Source of the DNA: a virus
Length of the DNA stretch: 36,725 bases
Reading direction: 5' to 3' (one strand)
IMG/VR virus record: IMGVR_UViG_3300047994_000035
Coordinates: 1-36,725 of that record
The notes under the pieces were generated by a model, which searched no databases, was not told the DNA's origin, and worked only from the letters and a program-made list of their open reading frames with translations. Position numbers and translations under genes: made by a program. Shown one piece after another: positions 1 through 6,529 of this stretch (position 1 is its first letter; every line of letters begins with the position of its first letter).

Positions 1-81
1 GCCGACCGGGTGGGCGCGTATATGATCGACGCCGCCACCCAGGCGGGCGCGCGGCCAGTTGGCGAGCGGCGCGATGGCTGA
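1..81 (+). CDS. C-terminal end of a truncated gene, unknown function
   Basis: An open frame enters from the left edge and ends at a TGA at 79-81, giving only the last 26 residues (ending PVGERRDG). The stop overlaps the ATG of the next gene at 74 by 8 bases, the same kind of junction seen between the following genes. This suggests it is the 3' end of a real upstream gene in the same rightward operon as the excisionase-like gene and integrase. Too little is present to name a function. Confidence 0.45.
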   Translation, partial: ADRVGAYMIDAATQAGARPVGERRDG

Positions 82-328
82 CAAATGCTGCGCCGATTGC
101 GCCTTCCGCCACGGCTCGCGCGAGCGTTCAGACCCATGGACGTGGATGCGTCTGAACGAAGGCTGGGACGCGGGCGAAGGTCCGTTCTATTGCCACGAGA
201 GCGTGCCCGGCCACCCCCAGGAAGTGCAGGATGACCGGCCTCGGATGCGCGTTTGCGCCGGGTATACGGCAATGCGCGGGGTGTCGGTTGTGCGGATGAT
301 GGCGCTGGCGGAGCATAGGGATGCCTGA
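74..328 (+). CDS. Small Cys-rich protein of the integration operon, unknown function
   Basis: This frame encodes 84 residues if started at the ATG at 74; a TTG at 59 is possible but less likely. The N-terminus has CCADC (Cys5, Cys6, Cys9), with further cysteines near residues 40 and 61, compatible with a small metal-binding fold, though no standard zinc-finger spacing is clear. Its start overlaps the end of the truncated upstream gene. Its stop overlaps the start of the AlpA-like gene by 8 bases, so the genes are probably translationally coupled. I do not recognise the family. Position suggests an early accessory or regulatory protein made with the recombination genes. Confidence 0.6.
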   Translation: MADKCCADCAFRHGSRERSDPWTWMRLNEGWDAGEGPFYCHESVPGHPQEVQDDRPRMRVCAGYTAMRGVSVVRMMALAEHRDA

Positions 329-569
329 CCGCCCCCTCCCCGGCTGGCCGCGCGGCATGCACTTGGAACTGGCCGCGTCCTATGTCGGCCTGTCCGTCGG
401 GTCGATCGCCAATGAACGCAAAGCCGGACGCTTCCCCGAGCCGGTCAGCCTGACGCGGGGCCGGATCGTCTGGCTGCGGGAGGACCTGGACGCCTGGCTC
501 GACCGCAAAGCGGGCAAGGCCGCGCCAGAGGACGCCGTTGCAGGGGACGGGTCCGAATGGGTAGCGTGA
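321..569 (+). CDS. AlpA/excisionase-like helix-turn-helix DNA-binding protein
   Basis: This 82-residue protein looks like the MerR/AlpA-type winged helix-turn-helix group used as recombination directionality factors or phage activators. An N-terminal helix-turn-helix (about residues 16-40, AASYVGLSVGSIANERKAGR) is followed by the FPEPVSL and GRIVWLREDLDAWL pattern, in which a short beta wing leads into a helix. That ending is characteristic of AlpA-like proteins. It overlaps the upstream Cys-rich gene by 8 bases and the integrase start by 13 bases, so excisionase-like protein and integrase are made from one message. The expected role is to bind the attachment region and bias integrase toward excision, or to control int. 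This role is inferred from fold and position. Confidence 0.8.
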   Translation: MPDRPLPGWPRGMHLELAASYVGLSVGSIANERKAGRFPEPVSLTRGRIVWLREDLDAWLDRKAGKAAPEDAVAGDGSEWVA

Positions 570-1714
570 CGTTCATGCCGCCAGCCAAGCCGCCGCCCTA
601 TGTGTTTTGCCCGAAAGGCGGCAGCGGCCGACGGTACACCTATTACCGACGCAACGGTGTCCGCACCAAGCTGCCCGATCAGGATGACCCAGGCTTCTAT
701 GCCGCCTATGCCGCCATCCACGAAGCCGCGGAAGCAAAGTCCACCGCAGCCGCCCCGCCAATCGCCGCGGATGCACCGGGCAGCCTCGCGACCCTGATCG
801 CCGCCTACAAGGCCTCCGAAGAGTGGCGTGGCCTCGCGAAAGGCACGAAGCGGGATTATGACAAGGCGCTGGAGCCGCTGCGCACGCAGTACGGACGCTT
901 CACCGTCGCCACCATGCCGCGGAAATTCGTGCTCGATCTGCGGGACAAATACGCGCGCAAGACGGTCCCTGCCAAAGCGCCGGATGGCGTGGCGATCGTG
1001 GGCCAGGATGGCGCACCCGCCATGACGGAGATCGCCACGCCCCGCCGGGCGAACCACATGGTCAACGTGCTGCGGCTGCTGATGAGCTGGGCCGTCGATC
1101 GCGGTTGGCGCAAGGATAACCCAGCGCTGCGGGCCGGCCGGCTGCGGACCGGCCCGGGCTTCAAGCGCTGGACGGACGAGGCGTTCGCCGCCTTCATGGC
1201 ATCTGACGCCGTCTCTGAGCCGATGAAGCGCGCCGCGGCGCTCGGCATCTACACCGGCCAACGGAAGGGCGATTGCCTGACCATGACGCGATCGGCGCGC
1301 AAAGGCGGGGTGATCGAGGTTGTCCCCGCAAAGACGAAGGATACCACCGGCGTGCGGCTGGAAATCCCGGAACACCCGGACCTGACCCGCATCCTGGACG
1401 CGGCGCCGAAAAGCGACGCGCTGACGCTGCTGACCCGGGCCGACGGCCACCCATGGCGGGAGGACAATTTCAATCACCTGTTTGCCGCCGCGATCAAGGC
1501 CGCAGGGCTCACCGGCCTGTCGTTTCATGGTTTGCGCAAGGCCGCCAGCGCCAGGCTGGCCGAAGCGGGTTCCACCGATTCGGAGATCGACGCCGTGCTC
1601 GGCCACTCCGACCCGAAGATGACCCGGCTCTACCGGCGGCAGGCCGACCAGCGCATCCAGGCGAAAGCGGCCATCACCAAGCTGGTTCAGAAGGGCGGGA
1701 AGAACGGCTCATAA
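557..1714 (+). CDS. int: Tyrosine site-specific integrase
   Basis: The 385-residue protein has the layout of phage tyrosine recombinases. An N-terminal arm-binding-type region (about 1-70) is followed by a SAM-like core-binding domain (about 75-185) and a catalytic domain (about 200-370). The catalytic set is visible: Arg236 in YTGQRKGD, Lys259 in PAKTKD, His324 and Arg327 in FHGLRKA, His350 in LGHSDP and the nucleophile Tyr359 in MTRLYRRQ. The gene points at the attachment core, which begins about 70 bp beyond its stop, as expected for an integrase using the adjacent attP. It overlaps the AlpA-like gene. It should catalyse strand exchange between the phage tRNA-Met 3' core and the host tRNA gene. 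All key residues are present, so it is probably active. Confidence 0.96.
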   Translation: MGSVTFMPPAKPPPYVFCPKGGSGRRYTYYRRNGVRTKLPDQDDPGFYAAYAAIHEAAEAKSTAAAPPIAADAPGSLATLIAAYKASEEWRGLAKGTKRDYDKALEPLRTQYGRFTVATMPRKFVLDLRDKYARKTVPAKAPDGVAIVGQDGAPAMTEIATPRRANHMVNVLRLLMSWAVDRGWRKDNPALRAGRLRTGPGFKRWTDEAFAAFMASDAVSEPMKRAAALGIYTGQRKGDCLTMTRSARKGGVIEVVPAKTKDTTGVRLEIPEHPDLTRILDAAPKSDALTLLTRADGHPWREDNFNHLFAAAIKAAGLTGLSFHGLRKAASARLAEAGSTDSEIDAVLGHSDPKMTRLYRRQADQRIQAKAAITKLVQKGGKNGS

Positions 1715-1738
1715 ACGGCGCAGTGTAAACGCCGTTTA
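1712..1738 (+). terminator. Inverted repeat at the end of int (terminator or recombination structure)
   Basis: A perfect 9-bp inverted repeat (TAAACGGCG at 1712-1720 and CGCCGTTTA at 1730-1738) flanks a 9-base loop and starts on the integrase stop codon. There is no T-run after it, so as a terminator it would be weak. Its right half contains the first GTGTAAAC repeat of the attachment region, so it may instead take part in integrase binding. Confidence 0.4.
1723..1730 (+). promoter_or_regulatory. Candidate integrase arm-type site 1 (GTGTAAAC)
   Basis: This is the first of three direct copies of GTGTAAAC around the tRNA core (others at 1745-1752 and 1917-1924). Here the match to the third copy extends to 11 bases, GTGTAAACGCC. 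Copies 1 and 2 are spaced 22 bp apart, about two helical turns. Repeats on both sides of a crossover core are what integrase arm-binding domains use in lambda-type systems. The assignment is inferred from position and repetition. Confidence 0.5.
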
Positions 1739-1744
1739 GAGTGA

Positions 1745-1752
1745 GTGTAAAC
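1745..1752 (+). promoter_or_regulatory. Candidate integrase arm-type site 2 (GTGTAAAC)
   Basis: Second direct copy of GTGTAAAC, on the integrase side of the attachment core and 22 bp from the first copy. It lies in the AT-richer noncoding segment between int and the tRNA-derived core. Confidence 0.5.
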
Positions 1753-1770
1753 TTTCCCGGGAACGCCACC

Positions 1771-1783
1771 TAACCTATTGATT
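1771..1783 (-). promoter_or_regulatory. Candidate IHF site (int side of core)
   Basis: Read on the minus strand the bases are AATCAATAGGTTA, an exact match to the IHF consensus WATCAANNNNTTR. It sits 4 bp from the tRNA CCA end of the attachment core. Two more exact matches lie on the other side of the core, which supports a real intasome rather than a chance match. Confidence 0.6.
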
Positions 1784-1786
1784 AGA

Positions 1787-1830
1787 TGGTAGCGGCGGAC
1801 GGATTTGAACCGCCGACCAAGAGATTATGA
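1787..1830 (-). other. attP core: 3' half of a tRNA-Met(CAU) gene
   Basis: Read on the minus strand this is a tRNA 3' portion. It runs from the anticodon (CAT at 1829-1827) through the 3' anticodon stem TCTCT, variable loop TGGTC, T arm (GGCGG, loop TTCAAAT, CCGTC at 1814-1798) and acceptor strand CGCCGCT to discriminator A and CCA (1789-1787). The bases beyond 1831 cannot pair as a 5' anticodon stem, and no D arm or 5' acceptor strand follows, so the gene is only a half. The anticodon and sequence fit elongator tRNA-Met; a CAU tRNA-Ile is less likely. Phages carry such 3' halves so that integration rebuilds the host tRNA. Flanked by integrase on one side and lysis genes on the other, it is best read as attP. 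Confidence 0.88.
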
Positions 1831-1850
1831 TTTCCCGGTAAATCGAACGA

Positions 1851-1863
1851 TATCAACGCTTTG
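1851..1863 (+). promoter_or_regulatory. Candidate IHF site (lysis side of core, 1)
   Basis: TATCAACGCTTTG matches the IHF consensus WATCAANNNNTTR at every specified base. It lies about 20 bp beyond the tRNA-derived core and 30 bp from the next exact match, so the two would face the same side of the helix. Confidence 0.6.
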
Positions 1864-1880
1864 ATCAATTTAGACGCCAA

Positions 1881-1893
1881 AATCAACCCATTG
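1881..1893 (+). promoter_or_regulatory. Candidate IHF site (lysis side of core, 2)
   Basis: AATCAACCCATTG is a further exact match to WATCAANNNNTTR, between the first lysis-side site and the third GTGTAAAC repeat. The surrounding bases also carry inverted GATATCAA and TTGATATC copies (1849-1856 and 1891-1898), which may be sites for the excisionase-like protein. Confidence 0.6.
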
Positions 1894-1916
1894 ATATCCA
1901 ATGTGATTTTTTTTCG

Positions 1917-1927
1917 GTGTAAACGCC
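1917..1927 (+). promoter_or_regulatory. Candidate integrase arm-type site 3 (GTGTAAACGCC)
   Basis: Third direct copy of the GTGTAAAC element, identical over 11 bases to the copy at 1723-1733 but on the opposite side of the core, about 90 bp away. It marks the probable outer limit of attP before the late-operon terminator. A weaker relative (TTTAGACGCC) lies at 1869-1878. Confidence 0.5.
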
Positions 1928-1959
1928 ATCCGGCCACCGCTCGCCAAACCCCAGACATG

Positions 1960-1992
1960 AAAAAGCCGCCGCCGGGTCTCCCCAGCGGCGGC
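1960..1992 (-). terminator. Rho-independent terminator of the late/lysis operon
   Basis: On the minus strand an 8-bp GC stem (GCCGCCGC at 1992-1985 with GCGGCGGC at 1972-1965) encloses a 12-base loop with inner G-C pairing. It is followed directly by a run of five T (1964-1960). It lies about 30 bases after the last lysis gene. It should stop the long leftward late transcript before it reaches the attachment site and integrase. Confidence 0.8.
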
Positions 1993-2021
1993 CCCCAACG
2001 GTGCAAGCAATCCTTGCTCGT

Positions 2022-2405
2022 CTACGTCACCCGCGCGGCCACCGGAGCCGCCACCTGATACGTCGGCGCGACCATCGGCGCCACCGGCACCACAAGCGTG
2101 CCCGGCGGGAAGTCGGACGCGAGCTTCACCAGATCGGCCGTGATCGCCGCGACGCTCCCCGCCGAGCCCTTGTCGGCCACCGCCGCCATGCCGTCGGCGA
2201 CGGCTTGTTTCACGTCGGCCTGCACGGCCGGCTTCTCGGGGATCGCGATCATCGCCACGCCGCCGCACGCCGCGGTGATGGCCTGCGCCGGCGAAAACGT
2301 CTTGCTGGCATAGCCCGCCGCAGCGCTGACGATCGTGCCCAGGCCGATGATGGTGGTGGGCTGGCGGATATACGCCGCAACATCGGATAGCGTCGGCATG
2401 GTCAT
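2022..2405 (-). CDS. Putative holin-like small membrane protein
   Basis: This 127-residue protein has two hydrophobic stretches near its N-terminus (about residues 18-33, around TTIIGLGTIVSAAAGY, and 41-55, ITAACGGVAMIAI). A mostly non-hydrophobic Ala/Val/Pro-rich C-terminal half follows. Its start overlaps the endolysin stop by the ATGA junction at 2402-2405, and it is the last gene before the late terminator. Size, membrane segments and place beside the endolysin suggest a holin or other lysis-timing protein, but I see no family signature. It could be an accessory membrane protein. An internal ATG two codons in is an equally good start. Confidence 0.65.
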   Translation of the reverse strand: MTMPTLSDVAAYIRQPTTIIGLGTIVSAAAGYASKTFSPAQAITAACGGVAMIAIPEKPAVQADVKQAVADGMAAVADKGSAGSVAAITADLVKLASDFPPGTLVVPVAPMVAPTYQVAAPVAARVT

Positions 2406-3058
2406 ACTCCTGTCTGTGGGTTGAACTGGTCATCGAGCGCATCGGCGCCGGGCTGCGGCGCGGCATAGCGCATGGCCGCCCCCGTCCCCGCGTGGACGCT
2501 GGACGCGATCGGCGGCATGGCGGGGACGGCCACTGGCGGCGCATGGATCGTCAGCGCCAGCGCCGCCGCCTGCCGCCGCGTGGTCCGCGCCAGCCACCCG
2601 GCGCCGAACACGGCAAACCCAGCAAGGCCGCGGTAATATTCGGCTTGCAGCGCGCCAAGGCTGGCGATCCGGCTCCGCAGCACGGCCAGCCCGCACGCAC
2701 TGGCCTTGATCGTGTCCGGACCGATATCGCCGTCCTGCTCGACGCCGGCCACGCGCTGCAGCAGCCGCGCCGACGCGCTCACCCCGGCATTCACGCCGAA
2801 ATCGAACACCATCAGGTCAAGCCCCGCCGGCAGGTCAGACCCGCACACCGCATTCCAGTAGCGCGCCGCATAGATCGCCGTGGCCTCCGCCTGGGTCAGC
2901 GCCCTCACATCCGCCGCCGTACACGCCGTGCCGCGCCATTCCGCCAGCGTGGCCAGCGTAATGCCCATGTTGGTCGCCCCGCCCGGGTCCTGCGGATCAT
3001 CCACAAACCCGCCCTCCGCTTGCAGCGTGAACGCGATCACCGGCGCAAAATCAGCCAT
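2402..3058 (-). CDS. Endolysin: GH108-type N-acetylmuramidase with peptidoglycan-binding domain
   Basis: This 218-residue protein is the cell-wall hydrolase of the lysis cassette. The N-terminal domain carries the GH108 catalytic signature EGGFVDDPQDPGGATNMGIT (about 15-34), with Glu15 as presumed acid, and continues with the Ala-rich lysozyme-like helices (YAARYWNAVCGSDLPAG). About residues 83-130 (DFGVNAGVSASARLLQRVAG, then DGDIGPDT) match the peptidoglycan-binding domain usual in this family. It should cut the glycan between MurNAc and GlcNAc. The sequence begins MADFAPVIAF with no signal peptide, so release to the periplasm would need a holin. A Pro/Ala-rich C-terminal tail (about 170-218) has no clear counterpart in the family. 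Confidence 0.93.
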   Translation of the reverse strand: MADFAPVIAFTLQAEGGFVDDPQDPGGATNMGITLATLAEWRGTACTAADVRALTQAEATAIYAARYWNAVCGSDLPAGLDLMVFDFGVNAGVSASARLLQRVAGVEQDGDIGPDTIKASACGLAVLRSRIASLGALQAEYYRGLAGFAVFGAGWLARTTRRQAAALALTIHAPPVAVPAMPPIASSVHAGTGAAMRYAAPQPGADALDDQFNPQTGV

Positions 3059-3067
3059 CCCAGCCCC

Positions 3068-3352
3068 CTATTGCTTCGGAACCCGCAGCACAAACTCGGC
3101 CGCCACCACCGCGCCCGCGATCACCGCCGCCCAGATCGCCTGTCCGGCGCCGTTCAGAAACACGCCGAGCGCCGCCTTGCCGCCCGCATTGCGGCTGTCT
3201 TTGGTCAGCAGCAGATCGAGCTTGCCGTCCATCGAGTGCATCGTGGCGCTCAGCTCGGCGACGCGCTCGCGGTCCGCCTCCCGCAACGCCTCCAGCCGCG
3301 CCACGCGCTGCGGGATCGGCAGGCCGTCCCGCTCCATCCCATCCTCCATCAT
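3068..3352 (-). CDS. Small coiled-coil/transmembrane lysis-cassette protein (XhlA- or holin-like)
   Basis: This 94-residue protein has a charged, coiled-coil N-terminal half (about 12-50, RVARLEALREADRERVAELS) and one hydrophobic segment near the C-terminus (about 70-88, AIWAAVIAGAVVAAEFVL), ending VPKQ. This coil-then-membrane-anchor plan is that of XhlA-type haemolysin/holin accessory proteins found next to phage endolysins. It is 9 bases upstream of the endolysin and overlaps the tailspike stop by an ATGA junction (3349-3352). It probably helps permeabilise or anchor at the inner membrane during lysis. A spanin role is less likely because the membrane segment is C-terminal and no lipoprotein partner is seen. 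Confidence 0.72.
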   Translation of the reverse strand: MMEDGMERDGLPIPQRVARLEALREADRERVAELSATMHSMDGKLDLLLTKDSRNAGGKAALGVFLNGAGQAIWAAVIAGAVVAAEFVLRVPKQ

Positions 3353-5148
3353 GTGACGCGTATCTGCATCACTGAGCCGTTGCGGTAGACGCCGCCGATC
3401 GGGACCAAACCGCTTGCCGCAGCAGCGGCGTCGTTCGCGTAGCTGGCCGTGGCGACAAGGGGGGTGCTCGCTAGCTGTGTGAAATTGATGACGCCTTGCT
3501 CAATAACGGTATTCGATATGACTAGGTTGGCCGCTTGGATCGTCAGCGTGCCCTGATTGGCGGTGCCAGCCGTGCCAGATGTGAAGGTGAAGGTCACGTC
3601 TGGAAAGGCAGAACCGCCGCCAGACGAGTATGCCTTGATCAGAGGCGTAGAGGCTGACGACTGCTTGCCGAGCACCAGCAGCGTGTCGGCACCCACAATG
3701 CTGCCGTCTAGCGATCCTCCAGCCGACGCCTGGACTCCAGGGACAAGCAATGTCTCCGAGAACGAATAAGAATTGCCGGAGTTATTGGCCGTCATGCAGC
3801 CTTGGATGACGACTGACGCTACAACAGGCGGCACATTGAATGGCGCGGTAGAAATGAACGTGCCTAGCGCAATATTGTCCTTGACCACGCATCCCGCGTT
3901 CAAAAACAGACTATCGCAATATATCGCGTAGGCAGTTGCCCTCCCCGAGCCGCGCGTGTCGTTAACGACGTTATCGCGGATGATAATGTTCGTCGGCGTT
4001 CCGCCGCCCGAGGTCCCACAGATCGCATAGGCGCCGACCCCGCCAGCAACCCCGCAATCCGTCAGATAGTTGTTTTCAACGATGATGTTCGCGAGGGGGC
4101 CGTTGATCCAAATCGAATAGGGCTGGGTGCCCAAATCGCCGTGAATGGTGTTTCCGGCTACCCGAACGCCGCTTGACTGCTTGATATTGATAGAGCCTGT
4201 TCCCGCGGTGCCGCCAGTTCCGTTCCCATACATGATGTTATTTACAACTTGGCACCAATTCTCCTGACCCCCAGACCCACTGACGCCGGAAACAAAGAGC
4301 CCAAAATCACGGATGCCGTAGACAATATTTTCAGCCATTAGGCAGTAGCTGTCGCCTGCTGGCTGCGGTGTATCCGAATAAATTCCAATCCCATCCCAAC
4401 AACTATAGACGGTGTTTCCGACAACAGAACAATTGGTATCACCGGCATATAGGCTAATGCCTTGGTCAGTAATATTGTAGACCGTATTAAAGCGAAAATG
4501 ACAGTTCGAAGCGGCGTTAACCTCAGCGGAATTTCCACTGTCATGCATCAAACAACGCTCTATGATGCAATTTGTCACTCCGACGGTCAGGTTTACCGGC
4601 CAGTTGACGATATTGGTTATTTCAAGATCGGTTATATGGATATCGCTGTAGCTCCCGGCGCATCCTATACCCGCTGACGCGGAACCTGTCCCCGTTTGAC
4701 CCGCCTTGTTCCCGTCAATCTTGCCGGTATTTCCGCCCGTAATAAATACGTTACTGCCGACAATATTAAGGACGGTGCGCAGAGTCCCTGTGCTCGGAAG
4801 GGCCGTGATCGTGCCATAGAGCATTAGGTGCGTCATAGCCGGGATTGACAAGGTTCCGAACGTTCGCACGTTCAGACCAGCGGGATGCAGCAACGCACAT
4901 TTCCCGGCGCATTCATTTAGCGCGTTCTGATAGGCGGTCGTATCATCGGTGGTGCCGTCGCCAAATACACCGAAATCAAGTATTGACATAGCATCGGTGA
5001 AGCGGCTCGCCAGCGTCCGGGCCACCGCGCCGCTAATATTCGGCGTCACCAGGCGAGCGGCGGTAATGGCGTCCGCCTGCGCCGCCTGCAAATCCCCGGC
5101 CGTGAGAACAATGTTGTCGTAAAACAGCCCGTCCACATAAGCGCCCAT
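3349..5148 (-). CDS. Tailspike protein with pectate-lyase-like beta helix
   Basis: This 599-residue protein starts with a short particle-binding-type region (about 1-50) and then the sequence ILDFGVFGDGTTDDTTAYQNAL (about 56-77). That sequence is the hallmark N-terminal turn of the pectate-lyase-3/tailspike beta helix. About residues 90-430 show repeated short Asn/Gly-rich coils (such as NIIVENNYL, NIIIRDNVVND, CSVVGNTVYS) typical of parallel beta-helix rungs. A separate C-terminal domain ends at MQIRVT. Such spikes bind and often cleave surface polysaccharide. The DNA is clearly less GC-rich than its neighbours, especially 4200-4800, which suggests recent exchange of the receptor-binding module. 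It lies between the tail fibre and the lysis genes. The substrate is unknown. Confidence 0.88.
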   Translation of the reverse strand: MGAYVDGLFYDNIVLTAGDLQAAQADAITAARLVTPNISGAVARTLASRFTDAMSILDFGVFGDGTTDDTTAYQNALNECAGKCALLHPAGLNVRTFGTLSIPAMTHLMLYGTITALPSTGTLRTVLNIVGSNVFITGGNTGKIDGNKAGQTGTGSASAGIGCAGSYSDIHITDLEITNIVNWPVNLTVGVTNCIIERCLMHDSGNSAEVNAASNCHFRFNTVYNITDQGISLYAGDTNCSVVGNTVYSCWDGIGIYSDTPQPAGDSYCLMAENIVYGIRDFGLFVSGVSGSGGQENWCQVVNNIMYGNGTGGTAGTGSINIKQSSGVRVAGNTIHGDLGTQPYSIWINGPLANIIVENNYLTDCGVAGGVGAYAICGTSGGGTPTNIIIRDNVVNDTRGSGRATAYAIYCDSLFLNAGCVVKDNIALGTFISTAPFNVPPVVASVVIQGCMTANNSGNSYSFSETLLVPGVQASAGGSLDGSIVGADTLLVLGKQSSASTPLIKAYSSGGGSAFPDVTFTFTSGTAGTANQGTLTIQAANLVISNTVIEQGVINFTQLASTPLVATASYANDAAAAASGLVPIGGVYRNGSVMQIRVT

Positions 5149-5149
5149 C

Positions 5150-6520
5150 TCAGTACTCCACGATTACGAGGCCAGGCGCGCCCACGCCGCCATTGCCGTT
5201 GACCTGGTAGCAGCCGCCGGCGCCGGACCCAGCCGCCTGGCCATTGGCCTGCGCCGCCCCGCCCGCCGTGGCGCCCCGCCCGCCACCGCCGAACGCCGAC
5301 GCGCCGCCATTGCCCGGGAACATCAGCGAACCGGCATTGCCGTCCGTGCCATAGCCGCCGGGCTCGTTGATCGCGCCGCCCGTGCCCGCGCCGCCCGCGC
5401 CGCCATAGGCGTAGGTCGCCGCCGCAAGCCCGCCGAGCCCGCCAGTGGCGCTGCAATAGGACCCAAAGATCGTGCTGCCGCCCTGCCCGGACACGGTGCC
5501 GCCATAAATGCCCGCCGTGCCACCAGCACCGATCGTGACGGCGATCGAAGCACCGGGCGTGACGGTATAGACGCCCTCGGCATAGCCGCCCGCGCCACCG
5601 CCGCCGCCGCCCTGGCTGGTGCTGCCGGAACCGCCGCCGCCGCCGCCGCCCACCAGCCGCACCTTGATCCTGGTGACGCCCGCCGGAACCGTGAAGTTGC
5701 CGGACGCGCTGAAAACCTGCTGGTTGGAAAACCCGGCATGGGTCGTGTATCCCGCTGCCGCCACCCCCGCGAGCGTGGTATAGCCCTGCGCCGTCACCCA
5801 GGCCTCCGCAGCCGCCAGCGCGGCGGCAGCCGTGGTGTAGCCCAGCCCGGCGATATAGGCCGGCACGTCCGGCAGCGGCACGGTGATGAACGGCGCGCCG
5901 GCCGCCACCGCAATGCTCGCCGTCGTGATCGTGGTCTGGCCGTTCGCCAGCGTGATCACATACAGCGGGACCCAGCCCGAGGTCACGCCCGGGATGGTCT
6001 GCGATCCGGTGGCCGCCGGCGCGCCCGGCACCACTTGCAGCGCCACGGTCTGCAGCCGCTGCGTATTGGTCGCCGCCCCGCTGCCGCCCGGCCCGGAAAA
6101 CGGCACCGCCGGGTTGGCGGCGTTGTAGAACGGCAGCACCAGCGGCGTGCCGTCCGCCTCCTGCATCTGCCCCTCGATCAGAAAGCACTGGCTCTGCCCC
6201 GCCGTCGAAGGCGGCACGAAGGTCAGCGTGGTCGCGGCCAGGTTGATGCCCGCTTTCATCAGCGGATCCGTCGTGTCCGCCAGCAGCGAGGATCCGAACG
6301 CGGTGGCTTCCAGCACGCTCAACTGGCCCAGCGTGCCGCGCCCCACCAGCACGCTCAGCGAGGCGGGCGAGGTCGGCACGCAGCCCAGGCCATAGGCCCA
6401 GGCGGAGGGTCCCATCGCCGCTTCCAGCGCATAGCCGATCGCCTTCATGGCGAATTGTTCGGCCTGGTTAAACTCGTAGCTGCGCGGCAGCGAACCGAGC
6501 GTCGCGATCTGACGGTCCAT
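5150..6520 (-). CDS. Tail fibre protein with glycine-rich C-terminal domain
   Basis: The first half of this 456-residue protein (about 1-230) begins MDRQIATLGSLPRSYEFNQA and looks like a fibre shaft and baseplate-attachment region as seen in Mu/P2-type phages. About 225-275 has a repeated GYTT-type element (AGLGYTTAAA, AQGYTTLAGV, AAGYTTHAGF). From about 280 the sequence FTVPAGVTRIKVRLVGGGGG opens a Gly-rich domain dominated by GGxG loops and ending GAPGLVIVEY, the pattern of glycine-rich receptor-tip domains of phage fibres. It follows the gp48/I-like baseplate gene and precedes the tailspike, the normal place for host-recognition genes. It probably binds the host surface; the receptor is not predictable. 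Confidence 0.88.
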   Translation of the reverse strand: MDRQIATLGSLPRSYEFNQAEQFAMKAIGYALEAAMGPSAWAYGLGCVPTSPASLSVLVGRGTLGQLSVLEATAFGSSLLADTTDPLMKAGINLAATTLTFVPPSTAGQSQCFLIEGQMQEADGTPLVLPFYNAANPAVPFSGPGGSGAATNTQRLQTVALQVVPGAPAATGSQTIPGVTSGWVPLYVITLANGQTTITTASIAVAAGAPFITVPLPDVPAYIAGLGYTTAAAALAAAEAWVTAQGYTTLAGVAAAGYTTHAGFSNQQVFSASGNFTVPAGVTRIKVRLVGGGGGGGSGSTSQGGGGGGAGGYAEGVYTVTPGASIAVTIGAGGTAGIYGGTVSGQGGSTIFGSYCSATGGLGGLAAATYAYGGAGGAGTGGAINEPGGYGTDGNAGSLMFPGNGGASAFGGGGRGATAGGAAQANGQAAGSGAGGCYQVNGNGGVGAPGLVIVEY

Positions 6521-6529
6521 GTCGTCTCC

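Noticed and set aside
380-1606. Minus-strand 408-codon frame opposite the integrase
   Set aside because: The integrase has all catalytic residues; the antisense frame is Arg/Gly-rich shadow.
1787-1860. Complete tRNA-Met gene
   Set aside because: Only the part from the anticodon loop to CCA is present. The bases where the D arm and 5' acceptor strand should be do not pair.
3068-3352. Calling this gene a definite holin
   Set aside because: It has one membrane segment with a coiled coil, closer to XhlA-type proteins. The holin role is equally possible for the 2022-2405 product.
3349-6520. Diversity-generating retroelement acting on the fibre or spike
   Set aside because: No reverse transcriptase gene or template/variable repeat pair was seen in the window.
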